From positions 124,001-188,000 of the forward strand of contig NZ_JAAMPU010000107.1 of NCBI RefSeq assembly GCF_012911565.1: a stretch of 64,000 nucleotides of DNA, in the 5' to 3' direction. Made by a program: the position numbers and the translations under genes. Numbering within the stretch: position 1 is the stretch's first letter; each line of letters begins with the position of its first letter. Source of the DNA: Flavobacterium silvaticum. GTDB lineage: Bacteria; Bacteroidota; Bacteroidia; Flavobacteriales; Flavobacteriaceae. The notes below the pieces were generated by a model. It was not told the origin of the DNA, did not search any database, and saw nothing but the letters and a program-made list of their open reading frames with translations. Positions 1 through 8,924 of the stretch are shown piece by piece.

Positions 1-195
1 ACCGAAAAATATCAGTCCGAGAAAATAACCACTATCGACGGCGTAAAAATCGATTTTGCCGAAAACTGGGTACACCTACGCAAATCGAATACGGAACCGA
101 TCATCCGCATTTACACCGAAGCAAAAACACAACAAGCTGCTGATGATCTTGCCATACGCATCATTGATGAAATAAAGGCTGTCGCCGGAATCTGA
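1..195 (+). CDS. glmM: Phosphoglucosamine mutase, C-terminal fragment
   Basis: The first 64 codons of the window are the tail of a gene that starts outside it. The frame contains RKSNTEPIIRIYTEA, the phosphate-binding RxSNTEP signature near the C-terminus of the alpha-D-phosphohexomutase family. In Bacteroidetes the gene with this ending is normally the GlmM/phosphomannomutase type, which converts glucosamine-6-phosphate to glucosamine-1-phosphate for UDP-GlcNAc synthesis in the cytoplasm. The fragment cannot separate GlmM from a phosphomannomutase. Its stop codon overlaps the next ATG by one base (TGATG), so the two genes are probably co-transcribed. Confidence 0.8.
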   Translation, partial: TEKYQSEKITTIDGVKIDFAENWVHLRKSNTEPIIRIYTEAKTQQAADDLAIRIIDEIKAVAGI

Positions 196-863
196 TGCAG
201 CTGCGACTGGCCGTGATCACTTGTTTTTTCGTTTCGATCGTTTCGGGACAGCAATCGGATTGCGGTTGGTTCGGGACGATGCCGGTTGAAAAAAGACGGA
301 CATCGGAACCTTTTAAAAGCGCGGAACGGATCCTGTTGATTTCGTATTTTTCTGCCGGTCGTGATGGATCGGAAACAATAATTGATGGTAATTGGGAAGA
401 AATCCAGGCGACAGACAGTGTTTCCATAGTCCGCAAAATGAACCTGAAGATATTGAAGGAGTTTGACCTGTCACATCTTTCGGATGTAAACAATCTCAAA
501 TACGCAGCTCTCGAAATCACCGAATTGAACCAGGCATGGAAAGACTCGCTGAGCCGCTGGTATTTCAATTATCATCCGAGGAAGTGGAAAGATGATGGAA
601 CAGTCGAGGTGATCGGTTGTTATTTTCCGAGAAACGCAATCTTGTTCCTCGATGGTAAAGACAGGATTGTTTCTTATATCGAAATTTGTTTTGACTGCAT
701 GGGCGCCGCCGCTTCCCAAGATATAGGCTGGCCCGACCTGATACGGTTCCCCATGCCTTGCCGCATTTCAAAACTGGATGTCCTTAAGGATATCTTCCGG
801 AAAAACGGAATCGTCTATGGAATCGACGGACATAACTGGAATGACTTTAAAATCAAAGATTAG
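195..863 (+). CDS. Secreted protein of unknown function
   Basis: A 222-residue protein with a hydrophobic start (about residues 4-18, ending near SGQQ) that fits a signal peptide, so it is probably periplasmic or surface exposed. I recognise no domain. Cysteines are at about residues 23 and 142, with a CFDC pair near 168 and one further on, which suggests disulfides outside the cytoplasm. It overlaps the end of glmM by one base and is followed by a strong hairpin terminator, so it is the last gene of that transcription unit. The reading frame is intact and codon use is like that of its neighbours. Confidence 0.7.
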   Translation: MQLRLAVITCFFVSIVSGQQSDCGWFGTMPVEKRRTSEPFKSAERILLISYFSAGRDGSETIIDGNWEEIQATDSVSIVRKMNLKILKEFDLSHLSDVNNLKYAALEITELNQAWKDSLSRWYFNYHPRKWKDDGTVEVIGCYFPRNAILFLDGKDRIVSYIEICFDCMGAAASQDIGWPDLIRFPMPCRISKLDVLKDIFRKNGIVYGIDGHNWNDFKIKD

Positions 864-880
864 CCAACGGCAACAAACAA

Positions 881-910
881 AAAATCCGCTCCAATCATGA
901 AGCGGATTTT
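881..910. terminator. Bidirectional rho-independent terminator
   Basis: A perfect 10-bp stem, AAAATCCGCT and AGCGGATTTT, encloses a 10-nt loop. The A and T tracts on either side allow it to work for both convergent genes, the secreted protein ending at 863 and the SPFH gene ending at 927. Confidence 0.85.
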
Positions 911-926
911 TATTTAACGACTGATC

Positions 927-2861
927 TTATTCGTCACCTTTAGGCTTTTCGCGTTTGGCCGGACTTATTTTAGCCGCCGCATTCGCATCCATCATTTCCA
1001 TCAGTTTCATCCCGAGCAATCCGCTGATAGGCGAGTCGGATCCGCCATTTCCGGAAATCAATACATCCGGTATGACCTTGATATTGCCGCGACCGATTTC
1101 TTCGGTGATTTTATACTTCGTGAAGTTATCGCCACCCATGGCTGAAACCTGCAATTGATAGGCTTCTGCAGTTGATTTACCCACCGCCATGATTTTTTCG
1201 GCTTCGGCATTACCGGTTTTGGAAATGCGTTCGGCTTCGGCTCCGGCAGTCAGTTTTGTGGCTTCAGCCTGAGCGCCGGCACGGGCTTTTGTGGCTTCCG
1301 CTTCGGCATTGGCACGCATCTTCGTAGCTTCGGCTTCGGCATTTACGTTGAGTTTTAGACTTGTGGCATCACCTTCTGCTTTCTTGACGGCGGCATCGGC
1401 TGTACGTTGCGCGATCTCGACACTTTGGGAGGCACGCACGATTTCCTTTTGCATGTCGGCGATCGCGGTTTCTTTTTCGACACCCTGGCGTTGTTCCTGT
1501 GCCATTTTCTGGGTCTGATAGGTTTTTTGTTCCTCTTCGGCGATTTTCCTGTCGGTAAGTGTCTTCATCAGCGATTCCGGTGGGACGATGTCACCAATCA
1601 AGGTATCGACCGCATTCACGTTGTATTCGTCAAGCACTTCCTTGATATGGTTTTTAGCCGATTCCTGACGCTGCTTCCGTGTACTGAGGAACGAAATCAC
1701 ATCGCTGTCCTGGGCCGAGTTCCGGAAATAGTTACCGATTGTCGGTTCCAAAACCTGGGAAACCAAGTTCGTCATCGAACCGAAACGCGCGATAACCTTT
1801 GGCGCTTCGTTGGCCGGCACGTGGATGATCTGGGCCACGTCCAGGTTGAATGGGAAACCGTCTTTGGAGCGCACCGTAATGGTCGACAGGTTTTTATCGA
1901 GATCATGCGATTCGCTTCTGGCATTGGCCCAGTTCAGTACAAGGTTCGTAGTTGGAACGGGCTCGAGCTTGGTCGTGTACTTGTTCAATGCATATTTACC
2001 CGGCCCGAACGGTTCCAGCCAGACACCGCGTTGTCCTTTGGAAACAATGTTACCGTGTTTGAACGTTTCCCCGGTAACGTCCTGTCCGTCTTCACCAATA
2101 TAGGAGATGACGACCCCTACGTATCCGATAGGCACATCTGTCATAGGTGTCTGCTCGATCTGGACCGCCCATGTGTTGAGATAATACGTACCGGCGAGCA
2201 TCACCTGTGGCTGTAGTCCGCGGTTTCCGCCGTTGGTCAGGAACGAGTCGAAATCCTGGAAATTGTTGTGCCCTTCGACGAATTTACCGGCGATCTGCCC
2301 AATCGGGATCGGTTCCCCATCGAGTGCCGTGACGATCCCGACCATGTTTTCAAAAATCTTGATCTGATCGGTGATGATGATTTCAAACAAATAGGTATTG
2401 ATCCGATAAGAACCTGTTGTGATAAAAGCGGTCTGACGTCCTTTTTGTCCGCCGTTGACCAAAAACGCTTCGGCATTCTGGAAGTTGTCGCTTTCTACAC
2501 GTCGGGCCAGGATGTGTCCCGTTGGGATTTCGACGCCGTCCTTGCTCAGTACAAGTCCGACTTTTCCTTCGGGGATAATGGTAAAGTGAACCATATCCAC
2601 TTTGTATTGCCAGAACCATTTGCCCCAGTAAAGACCCGGAGCAAGTGTCTGTGCCTGGAAACCGGCTTCTCCTTTGGTGGCGATGATGCGTCCGTCCGGC
2701 AGTGATCTGTCCGATCCGAAGATGACGAATTTTTTGGTTACGAGTCCAATCTTGTCTTCCGGTACGATGACCATCCCGAAGAAGACACGCAACACGATTT
2801 TGTACAATACGAGGCAGATAATCACAGGGATTACCCAAAATAAAATGTTCATGTTTGTCAT
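927..2861 (-). CDS. Flotillin-like SPFH/band 7 membrane protein
   Basis: A 644-residue protein with one N-terminal membrane segment (about residues 4-25), an extended beta-rich region, an SPFH/band 7 domain (about 290-430) and an Ala/Glu-rich coiled coil made of repeated NAEAEATK-like blocks (about 500-590). This is the plan of flotillins, which form oligomeric scaffolds in membrane microdomains. It is longer than typical flotillins because the region before the SPFH domain repeats a motif of the type G-(V/L)-V...PG-Y-N about four times. The open frame extends to a TTG at 2885, but the ATG at 2861 (MTNMN) is preferred: a -7 box at 2883-2890 would put transcription start downstream of that TTG. 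It stands alone, convergent with the glmM unit and divergent from the aminotransferase. Confidence 0.85.
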   Translation of the reverse strand: MTNMNILFWVIPVIICLVLYKIVLRVFFGMVIVPEDKIGLVTKKFVIFGSDRSLPDGRIIATKGEAGFQAQTLAPGLYWGKWFWQYKVDMVHFTIIPEGKVGLVLSKDGVEIPTGHILARRVESDNFQNAEAFLVNGGQKGRQTAFITTGSYRINTYLFEIIITDQIKIFENMVGIVTALDGEPIPIGQIAGKFVEGHNNFQDFDSFLTNGGNRGLQPQVMLAGTYYLNTWAVQIEQTPMTDVPIGYVGVVISYIGEDGQDVTGETFKHGNIVSKGQRGVWLEPFGPGKYALNKYTTKLEPVPTTNLVLNWANARSESHDLDKNLSTITVRSKDGFPFNLDVAQIIHVPANEAPKVIARFGSMTNLVSQVLEPTIGNYFRNSAQDSDVISFLSTRKQRQESAKNHIKEVLDEYNVNAVDTLIGDIVPPESLMKTLTDRKIAEEEQKTYQTQKMAQEQRQGVEKETAIADMQKEIVRASQSVEIAQRTADAAVKKAEGDATSLKLNVNAEAEATKMRANAEAEATKARAGAQAEATKLTAGAEAERISKTGNAEAEKIMAVGKSTAEAYQLQVSAMGGDNFTKYKITEEIGRGNIKVIPDVLISGNGGSDSPISGLLGMKLMEMMDANAAAKISPAKREKPKGDE

Positions 2862-2882
2862 GGTGTTTTGAATTTGATGGCA

Positions 2883-2890
2883 CAAAATTA
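2883..2890 (-). promoter_or_regulatory. Bacteroidetes -7 box for the SPFH gene
   Basis: The minus strand reads TAATTTTG, a perfect TAnnTTTG, 22 nt before the ATG at 2861. No TTG -33 element is at the expected spacing. The box supports the shorter start. Confidence 0.55.
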
Positions 2891-3088
2891 GAATGGAAAA
2901 TTAACATAATATTTAAATTTAACAAATGGTTTTTGCGGGCAAATAATGCCCCTAAAACGCCTTGTTTAAGGCCTGTTATTGTCAAAATCTGACTTAAATT
3001 TATGAGGTGTCAACTATGATTGGTTACGATGCCTTTAACAGTTTAAAATGACAATTTGGGGGAATATCGATTTCGCGGACATCCATCG

Positions 3089-3117
3089 TTGCCCAATAGT
3101 ATTTTGAGTTACCTTTG
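3089..3117 (+). promoter_or_regulatory. Bacteroidetes promoter for the aminotransferase gene
   Basis: TTG at 3089-3091, an 18-nt spacer, then TACCTTTG at 3110-3117. Both elements match the flavobacterial consensus TTG-N17-23-TAnnTTTG. The start codon follows 20 nt later. Confidence 0.75.
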
Positions 3118-3136
3118 CAACCTACCTTATATATAG

Positions 3137-4627
3137 ATGATGATTGCAGGAGCTAGTGTTTCGACCGAACTGGAAACGTATTTCAAGACGTTCCGGGATG
3201 GTATCGTTGGGATTGACCAGGAATTCGAATCGCCTTTCGGCAAAAAGAAAATCATTTATACCGACTGGACGGCAAGCGGAAGATTATACCGACCGATAGA
3301 GGAGAAGCTGCTCAACGATTTCGGTCCGTTCGTCGCCAATACGCATACCGAGACTACGGTTTCCGGAACCATGATGACCATGGCATATCATCAGGCGCGT
3401 CACATCATCAAGCAACACGTCAATGCCAATAGTGAAGATGTGCTGATTACCGATGGCAGCGGAATGACGGGTGTCATCAATAAATTCCAGCGGATCCTCG
3501 GACTCAAAGTCCCAGAAAACCTTCAGCCGTTCATCGACGTTCCTCAGGAAAAGAGACCTGTCGTTTTCATCACCCATATGGAGCATCATTCGAACCAGAC
3601 CTCGTGGCTTGAAACCATTGCCGATGTAATCGTGGTTCCGGCCTGTGAAAAAGGATTGATCTGCCTGAATACGTTTGCAAAGTTGCTTGATGAGAATGCA
3701 CACCGGCAACTCAAGATCGCTTCGGTCACTTCATGTTCCAACGTCACCGGAATCCAGACACCTTATTATGAGATCGCGAAGCTCATGCATCGTGCAGGCG
3801 GAGTGTGTTTTGTGGATTTTGCGTGTTCAGGGCCTTATGTAACTATCGATATGCATCCGGCTGATCCTGAAAGTTATCTCGACGCCATATTTTTCTCTCC
3901 TCATAAATTCCTCGGCGGCCCCGGAACTTCGGGTGTTTTGATCTTCAACAGCAAATTATACAAGAATATGGTTCCCGATCATCCGGGTGGCGGAACGGTC
4001 AGCTGGACGAATCCGTGGGGCGAGCACAAATACATAGACAATATCGAGGAACGCGAAGATGGCGGAACGCCAGGTTTTCTGCAGACGATTAAAACGGCGT
4101 TGGCCATTCAGCTCAAAGAAGAGATGGATGTTCAGAAGATGCTGGAGCGCGAACACGAAATTGTAGATTATGTCTTCAATCGGCTTCAGAATATACCGAA
4201 CCTGAATATCCTGGCCGGACAGCATCAGAACAGGCTTGGCGTGATTTCCTTCTACATCGACGGATTGCATTTTAACCTCGGGGTCAAATTACTCAACGAT
4301 CGTTTTGGGATACAGACACGCGGCGGATGCAGTTGTGCCGGGACTTATGGGCATTATCTGCTTCACGTAGACCAGGAACAATCGCATTACCTGACCGATA
4401 AAATATCAAATGGCGAACTGATTGAAAAACCGGGCTGGATTAGAATGTCGATACATCCGACGACTACGAATGCCGAGATTGAATTCGTCTGCGACAGCAT
4501 TGTGGAACTTGCGGCAAAATTTGAAAATTGGGCCGATGAGTATGATTACAGCCGGTCAACGAATGAATATACCCATAAAAAGGCAAGTCATTTTGAAACG
4601 TCGGTAGTCAAAAGCTGGTTTTCCTAA
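3137..4627 (+). CDS. Class V aminotransferase (cysteine desulfurase-like, PLP)
   Basis: A 496-residue fold-type I PLP enzyme of the class V group, which includes cysteine desulfurases and related lyases. Visible signatures are the substrate-side HMEHHSN stretch (about 150), the FVDFACSGPY segment carrying the PLP-nitrogen aspartate, and SPHKFLGGPG, where Lys257 is the expected Schiff-base lysine. A cysteine-rich RGGCSCAG loop near 395 resembles the catalytic-cysteine loop of IscS/SufS-like enzymes. The actual substrate is not evident, and the length is greater than SufS (about 405 residues). It has its own promoter. Its stop codon overlaps the stop of the convergent acyltransferase gene by three bases. 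Confidence 0.8.
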   Translation: MMIAGASVSTELETYFKTFRDGIVGIDQEFESPFGKKKIIYTDWTASGRLYRPIEEKLLNDFGPFVANTHTETTVSGTMMTMAYHQARHIIKQHVNANSEDVLITDGSGMTGVINKFQRILGLKVPENLQPFIDVPQEKRPVVFITHMEHHSNQTSWLETIADVIVVPACEKGLICLNTFAKLLDENAHRQLKIASVTSCSNVTGIQTPYYEIAKLMHRAGGVCFVDFACSGPYVTIDMHPADPESYLDAIFFSPHKFLGGPGTSGVLIFNSKLYKNMVPDHPGGGTVSWTNPWGEHKYIDNIEEREDGGTPGFLQTIKTALAIQLKEEMDVQKMLEREHEIVDYVFNRLQNIPNLNILAGQHQNRLGVISFYIDGLHFNLGVKLLNDRFGIQTRGGCSCAGTYGHYLLHVDQEQSHYLTDKISNGELIEKPGWIRMSIHPTTTNAEIEFVCDSIVELAAKFENWADEYDYSRSTNEYTHKKASHFETSVVKSWFS

Positions 4628-5496
4628 GAACGCGAATACTTCCAGCGTTTGTGCGTCCATAAATAATAGGACGGATCGTCTTTGATTTGTTTCTCCACGA
4701 GTTTCATGAAGGTATCGGTGATTTGATAATCGGGTACTTGCCTTGGATTTTCAGCCAACAATTCAAAAGTTCCTTTATATCGTCCGCGGGCTACTTTTTC
4801 AGTCCGCATGAAAATGACGTTCATGTCGTATTTCTTGGCGAGCATTTCCGCTCCGGTATGGACGGGTGTGTCAATCCCGAGAAACTCCACCCAATGTTGT
4901 TCTTTACCTTGTTTTGGCGATTGGTCGCTGACAAATCCATAAACGCCAAGTATCCCGTTTTTTTGGTTGGTGACCAAGGTAGGAACCGTTTCTTTGGTCG
5001 TGATCAGATGTGCCCTGTATTTGGTGCGTATGTCACGGACGACTTTGTCAAAATACTTGTTCGCGATTTTTTTATAAATGGCATAACCTTCAAAAGTAAT
5101 ATGGAAGTTCATGGAAACGGCCCATTCGTAACTGGCATAATGGGCGCACAGCAAGGCTATGCTTTTCCCTTGTTTTTCTAAATCGAGATACAAGTCCATA
5201 TTCGTGAAGGTGTACCTTCTTTCGATTTCCTTTCTGGAAATGGTCATGGTCTTGATCATTTCGAGGAACATATCGCAAAGATGCCTGTAGGACTCTTTTT
5301 CTATTTTTTTGAGTTCTGCTGCCGACTTTTCAGGAAAGGCCATACCGAGATTCTGCCGGACAATTTTTTTTCTGTAGCCCACAATGTGATAAACCAGGAA
5401 ATAAACGATATCGGCCACCCAATATAATAGTCTGAAAGGAAGTATGGAAATACACCATATTAATGGGTAAAGAAGGATGAAGGCTAGTAATTGCAA
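4624..5496 (-). CDS. LpxL/HtrB-family lipid A acyltransferase
   Basis: A 290-residue protein of the lysophospholipid/lipid A acyltransferase family, which adds a secondary acyl chain to lipid A at the inner membrane. It has a hydrophobic N-terminus (residues 1-38) and the HX4(D/E) catalytic motif as HYASYE near residue 119. The start is unusual: there is no in-frame ATG before MAFPEKS, and the family's conserved hydrophobic N-terminus begins at a TTG codon at 5496, placed 15 nt after a near-ideal promoter. TTG is therefore the likely start. The gene is monocistronic and convergent with the aminotransferase. Confidence 0.85.
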   Translation of the reverse strand: MQLLAFILLYPLIWCISILPFRLLYWVADIVYFLVYHIVGYRKKIVRQNLGMAFPEKSAAELKKIEKESYRHLCDMFLEMIKTMTISRKEIERRYTFTNMDLYLDLEKQGKSIALLCAHYASYEWAVSMNFHITFEGYAIYKKIANKYFDKVVRDIRTKYRAHLITTKETVPTLVTNQKNGILGVYGFVSDQSPKQGKEQHWVEFLGIDTPVHTGAEMLAKKYDMNVIFMRTEKVARGRYKGTFELLAENPRQVPDYQITDTFMKLVEKQIKDDPSYYLWTHKRWKYSRS

Positions 5497-5510
5497 CAGG
5501 AGTTTTTTTA

Positions 5511-5539
5511 CAAATATACATATATATAAATGGTGGCAA
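5511..5539 (-). promoter_or_regulatory. Bacteroidetes promoter for the acyltransferase gene
   Basis: On the minus strand TTTTG ends at 5537, an 18-nt spacer follows, then TATATTTG at 5518-5511. Both elements match the consensus. Transcription should begin only a few bases before the TTG start codon, so the leader is very short. Confidence 0.75.
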
Positions 5540-5580
5540 AATAAGGTGGAAATGCGTAATTTCGGGTCAAATAATTACCC

Positions 5581-6222
5581 ATGGATATCGCACTGATAGG
5601 CATTATTGCCATCACTTGTCTTTTTAGCTATCAAGGCTTCCAGGATATTTCCTTTTTCAGAAAATATGAATTCCACATAGGCAGCATCCGCAGCGGCGAG
5701 CATTACCGCATGTTTACTTCCGCTTTGCTGCATGCCGATTTGCCTCATTTGGTTTTCAACATGCTCACGCTGTATTTTTTTGCACCTGTTGTCACCGAAT
5801 ATCTTGGGATGTGGATTTTCCTGCTCATTTATATGGCGAGCCTTCTCTTTGGCAGTATGCTCACCTTGCTCATCCATAAAGACGAGTATAGTTACAGGGC
5901 AATCGGTGCATCCGGAGCAGTCACCGGAATTTTATATTCGGCTATTCTGTTGCAACCGGATATGCCAATCTACCTGTTTTTCATTCCGATTGGAATTCCG
6001 GCATTTATCTTCGGAATCGTCTATCTGCTTTATTCGATTTACGGAATGAAAAGCCGACGCGACAATATTGGGCACACGGCTCATTTTGGTGGCGCCGTTG
6101 GCGGATATGCATTGACTTTGGCTTATCATCCGATTATTTTCAGCGAGCATTTGCTCATTGTCATCGTATTAGCCATTCCGATTGTTATTTTATTCATAAT
6201 GGAAAGACGGGGTAAGCTCTGA
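5581..6222 (+). CDS. Rhomboid-family intramembrane serine protease
   Basis: A 213-residue polytopic membrane protein with six hydrophobic segments. The rhomboid signatures are present: HLVFN in the second helix, the nucleophile in GASG (Ser111) and the catalytic histidine in HFGG (His168). Such enzymes cut substrates inside the lipid bilayer; the substrate cannot be predicted. A degenerate -7 box TAATTTCG lies at 5557-5564, 17 nt before the ATG. The downstream SIMPL gene follows after 47 nt and may share the transcript. Confidence 0.88.
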   Translation: MDIALIGIIAITCLFSYQGFQDISFFRKYEFHIGSIRSGEHYRMFTSALLHADLPHLVFNMLTLYFFAPVVTEYLGMWIFLLIYMASLLFGSMLTLLIHKDEYSYRAIGASGAVTGILYSAILLQPDMPIYLFFIPIGIPAFIFGIVYLLYSIYGMKSRRDNIGHTAHFGGAVGGYALTLAYHPIIFSEHLLIVIVLAIPIVILFIMERRGKL

Positions 6223-6269
6223 TGGCATAACCTTTGGAAACCGCGCGTCGGATTTAAAAAAAAACAATC

Positions 6270-6962
6270 ATGAAAAACAGAATTTTTATTGTGTTGATGA
6301 TGCTTTCTGCCGGATTTGCATCTGCCCAGGCCATCGATATGAAACCGGTTCCGCAAATCAATGTGGCCGGACAGGGAAAAGTAAAGGTCACTCCGGATCA
6401 GGTGACCATTTCAATTGGAATCGAGACAATCGGCGCAAATGCCACCGATGTCAAAAAACAAAATGATACCGAAACCGAAAAAGTGGTCCAATACCTTAAA
6501 AAAGCGAATCTGCAAAAAGGCGACGTACAGACGCAACGCGTTTCGCTCCAACCCAATTACGATTACCAAAAAAAGAAATATTCCTACAGGGCCAGCCAGA
6601 CCATCCAGGTTATCCTTAGAGATTTGAACCGTTACGACGAAATCATGGGCGGACTGACCGAATCCGGGATCAACCTGATTAATAATGTGGAATTCCAGTC
6701 ATCCAAAATAGAACAATCCAAAAGCGAGGCGCGAAAACTGGCCATGCAGGATGCGAAGAACAAAGCCCAGGATTATGTTTCGGTTCTCAATCAGAAAGTA
6801 GGGAAGGCGATAACCATTTCTGATAATTCGGAGGTTCATTTTCCTTCGCCTGTCATGTTTAAGATGGCGGCCAATGCAGAAGCTGCAGATTCACGCGAAA
6901 CGTTGGCTTTGGGCGATATCGAAGTGACGGCAAACGTCCAGGTGAGTTTTTCTCTGGAATAA
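6270..6962 (+). CDS. SIMPL (DUF541) domain periplasmic protein
   Basis: A 230-residue protein with a signal peptide (cleavage after about ASAQ, residue 20) followed by one SIMPL/DUF541 domain. The family signature VAGQGKVKVTPDQVTISIGIET begins near residue 32, and the end VTANVQVSFSLE is the usual last strand. Related proteins such as BP26 and YggE form periplasmic ring oligomers and are linked to oxidative-stress tolerance, but the biochemical role is unsettled. The gene follows the rhomboid gene on the same strand and ends before a bidirectional terminator. Confidence 0.85.
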   Translation: MKNRIFIVLMMLSAGFASAQAIDMKPVPQINVAGQGKVKVTPDQVTISIGIETIGANATDVKKQNDTETEKVVQYLKKANLQKGDVQTQRVSLQPNYDYQKKKYSYRASQTIQVILRDLNRYDEIMGGLTESGINLINNVEFQSSKIEQSKSEARKLAMQDAKNKAQDYVSVLNQKVGKAITISDNSEVHFPSPVMFKMAANAEAADSRETLALGDIEVTANVQVSFSLE

Positions 6963-6995
6963 TCCGGAAAAGCAAATCAGTTACCGCAAAAAAAG

Positions 6996-7020
6996 AAAAA
7001 CCGGCATCGACCGGTTTTTT
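6996..7020. terminator. Bidirectional rho-independent terminator
   Basis: The stem AAAAACCGG / CCGGTTTTT with loop CATCGA lies between the convergent SIMPL and DUF4258 genes and has a T tract on the plus side. Confidence 0.85.
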
Positions 7021-7022
7021 TA

Positions 7023-7406
7023 TTATTCAGATTTTGTCTTTCTGATGGTTTTCAAAACCGCTTTATCCTCAAAATTCACCACTTCGATTTCTACTTTCTG
7101 CTTTGCGGCCGTCTGGCCTTCGATCAGGTATTTTTTACCGCCGCCTTCCTTGATGTTGCTGCGGTCGAAATCTACATCGCCGTAAGTAAGGATATTTTTG
7201 ATGTCAGCTTCTGAAATCCATCCCTGGGAAAGCAATGAATCGGCCTCTTTTGTATGATGGAAAGGCTTGGTGCGAAGATCATTGAGCACACGGGCATTCG
7301 GGAAATAATTGCATCGGACATCTTTTCCACTCCACATGGCAGCCACGAAAAAACATCCTAAAACAAGACCGATAAGGTAATAAGCGAAACGTTGGTAGAA
7401 TTTCAT
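7023..7406 (-). CDS. DUF4258 domain protein with N-terminal membrane anchor
   Basis: A 127-residue protein with one membrane segment (about residues 8-28) and a soluble domain that I recognise as the DUF4258 type by RTKPFHHTKEAD, GDVDFDRSNIK and a C-terminal YLIEG...VVNFEDKAVLKTI. Function is unknown; some DUF4258 proteins resemble toxin-like RNases, but this is not demonstrated here. The frame extends to 7439, but the ATG at 7406 (MKFYQRF) is the family start. It lies downstream of ald with its own -7 box at 7477-7484. Confidence 0.75.
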   Translation of the reverse strand: MKFYQRFAYYLIGLVLGCFFVAAMWSGKDVRCNYFPNARVLNDLRTKPFHHTKEADSLLSQGWISEADIKNILTYGDVDFDRSNIKEGGGKKYLIEGQTAAKQKVEIEVVNFEDKAVLKTIRKTKSE

Positions 7407-7476
7407 GAGTAAGACGAAAGACGAAAGACGGAAGCCCAAAGGACGAACACTACGTCTGATAAAATTAAATACGCCG

Positions 7477-7484
7477 CAAATTTA
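7477..7484 (-). promoter_or_regulatory. -7 box for the DUF4258 gene
   Basis: The minus strand reads TAAATTTG, a perfect -7 box, about 70 nt before the ATG at 7406 and between ald and this gene. No clear -33 TTG is present. The leader contains a purine-rich GACGAAA triplet repeat. Confidence 0.5.
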
Positions 7485-7535
7485 GGACATGATTATGGAT
7501 TCATCATTCTAAATCCGGATAAGAATAAATGTATT

Positions 7536-8729
7536 TTAAAAAACAATCAGGTTTATGTCGTTATCCGGGAGGTTGAACCATTCGCTGATGGCTTTGTTCG
7601 TGAGGATTCCGTGATACAGATAGACGCCGTTGCGAAGACCCTTATCCATTCGGATGGCGCTTTCGATGCCGCCATTTTCCGCAATCTGGAGCAAATAAGG
7701 CGTAATGATGTTGCTGATGGAAAGCGATGCCGATTTGGAATAACGCGACGGAATGTTCGGCACACAATAATGTACTACGTTGTGTTTTACGAAAGTAGGA
7801 TTTTCGTGTGTGGTGACTTCGGAGGTTTCGAAACATCCGCCCGTATCGATGCTGACATCTACAATGACAGCCCCGCGTTTCATATGTTCCACCATGGTTT
7901 CGGTCACCACCACCGGGCAACGGTCTTTCCCGCGCATGGCACCAATGGCGACATCACAACGTCTGAGTGCTTTAAGCAATCCTTTAGGTTGAATGGTTGA
8001 AGTAAATATCCGATGGCTCAGATTGTTCTGTAAACGGCGTAATTTGGTTATCGAATTATCAAAAACCTTGACACTTGCGCCAAGGCCGATGGCTGTCCGG
8101 GCTGCAAATTCACCTACCGTTCCGGCTCCAAGTATTACGACTTCGGTAGGAGCGACACCGGTAATATTACCGAATAATAACCCTTTCCCGAATTCATTGT
8201 TGATCATTAATTCGGCGGCAATCAATGCAGATGCGGTTCCGGCAATTTCGCTCAGTGTCTTTACGGCCGGATATGATCCGTCCTCGTCCTTTATATATTC
8301 AAAAGCCAAAGCCGTAATTTTCTTTTTTGAAAGCGCCTCGAAATATTCCTTCTTACGGGTTTTTAACTGGATGGCCGATATGATGATGGTTTCCGGTTTG
8401 ACCATCTCGACTTCCTGCATCGTCAGCGGCTCCACTTTGAGAAGGATAGGGCAGCTGAAGACTTTTTTGGTATCGGCAGTGATCTCTGCGCCGGCATCGC
8501 TGTATTCCTTGTCACAATAACTGGCGCTGACTCCGGCTCCTGATTCCATAAGGACGCGATGGCCGTGGGAAACCAATGAATTCACGGCATCGGGAGTAAG
8601 GCAGATGCGTCTTTCCTGGTAACTCGTTTCTTTTGGCACACCAATAAAAAGTTCACTTTTGGCCCTTGCGATTTCGAGGGTCTCTTCCTGCGGAAGCAAT
8701 TGTTGTTTCGTGAACGGGGTGATGGCCAT
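7536..8729 (-). CDS. ald: Alanine dehydrogenase
   Basis: A 397-residue enzyme of the alanine dehydrogenase / transhydrogenase-alpha family, which reversibly converts L-alanine and NAD+ to pyruvate, ammonia and NADH. The N-terminal signature IGVPKETSYQERRICLTPD is present, as is a Rossmann fold with VILGAGTVGEFAARTAIGLG (about 195-215). The protein has an extra N-terminal segment of about 25 residues compared with Bacillus Ald, as is usual in flavobacteria. A variant -7 box TAATTTAGTCC lies at 8746-8756. The gene follows porX and tsaE, and a quadruple-repeat element sits in the 281-nt gap upstream. Confidence 0.85.
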   Translation of the reverse strand: MAITPFTKQQLLPQEETLEIARAKSELFIGVPKETSYQERRICLTPDAVNSLVSHGHRVLMESGAGVSASYCDKEYSDAGAEITADTKKVFSCPILLKVEPLTMQEVEMVKPETIIISAIQLKTRKKEYFEALSKKKITALAFEYIKDEDGSYPAVKTLSEIAGTASALIAAELMINNEFGKGLLFGNITGVAPTEVVILGAGTVGEFAARTAIGLGASVKVFDNSITKLRRLQNNLSHRIFTSTIQPKGLLKALRRCDVAIGAMRGKDRCPVVVTETMVEHMKRGAVIVDVSIDTGGCFETSEVTTHENPTFVKHNVVHYCVPNIPSRYSKSASLSISNIITPYLLQIAENGGIESAIRMDKGLRNGVYLYHGILTNKAISEWFNLPDNDINLIVF

Positions 8730-8924
8730 TGGTTGAGGATTTAATGGACTAAATTATGAAAAGAAGTTGAAAACGGAAAGTCGAAATTGAAAGCGGTATA
8801 GTATCGAATTTTTTCTTTGATTTCCAGGTATAACTACGGCGTATGTAAATCTACAGGCTCTTTTTGCCTGCCACTAAAACTACTGGTAATCGAATGATTT
8901 CGGCCGAACCGTATCCAAAATTGT

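Noticed and set aside
2862..2885. Extended TTG start of the SPFH gene
   Set aside because: The -7 box at 2883-2890 would place the TTG upstream of transcription start.
4624..4627. Overlapping stop codons of convergent genes as a regulatory feature
   Set aside because: A three-base overlap of stops is common in compact genomes; there is no added structure.
7407..7440. GACGAAA triplet repeat in the DUF4258 leader
   Set aside because: Only about three imperfect units; no dyad symmetry and no link to a promoter box.
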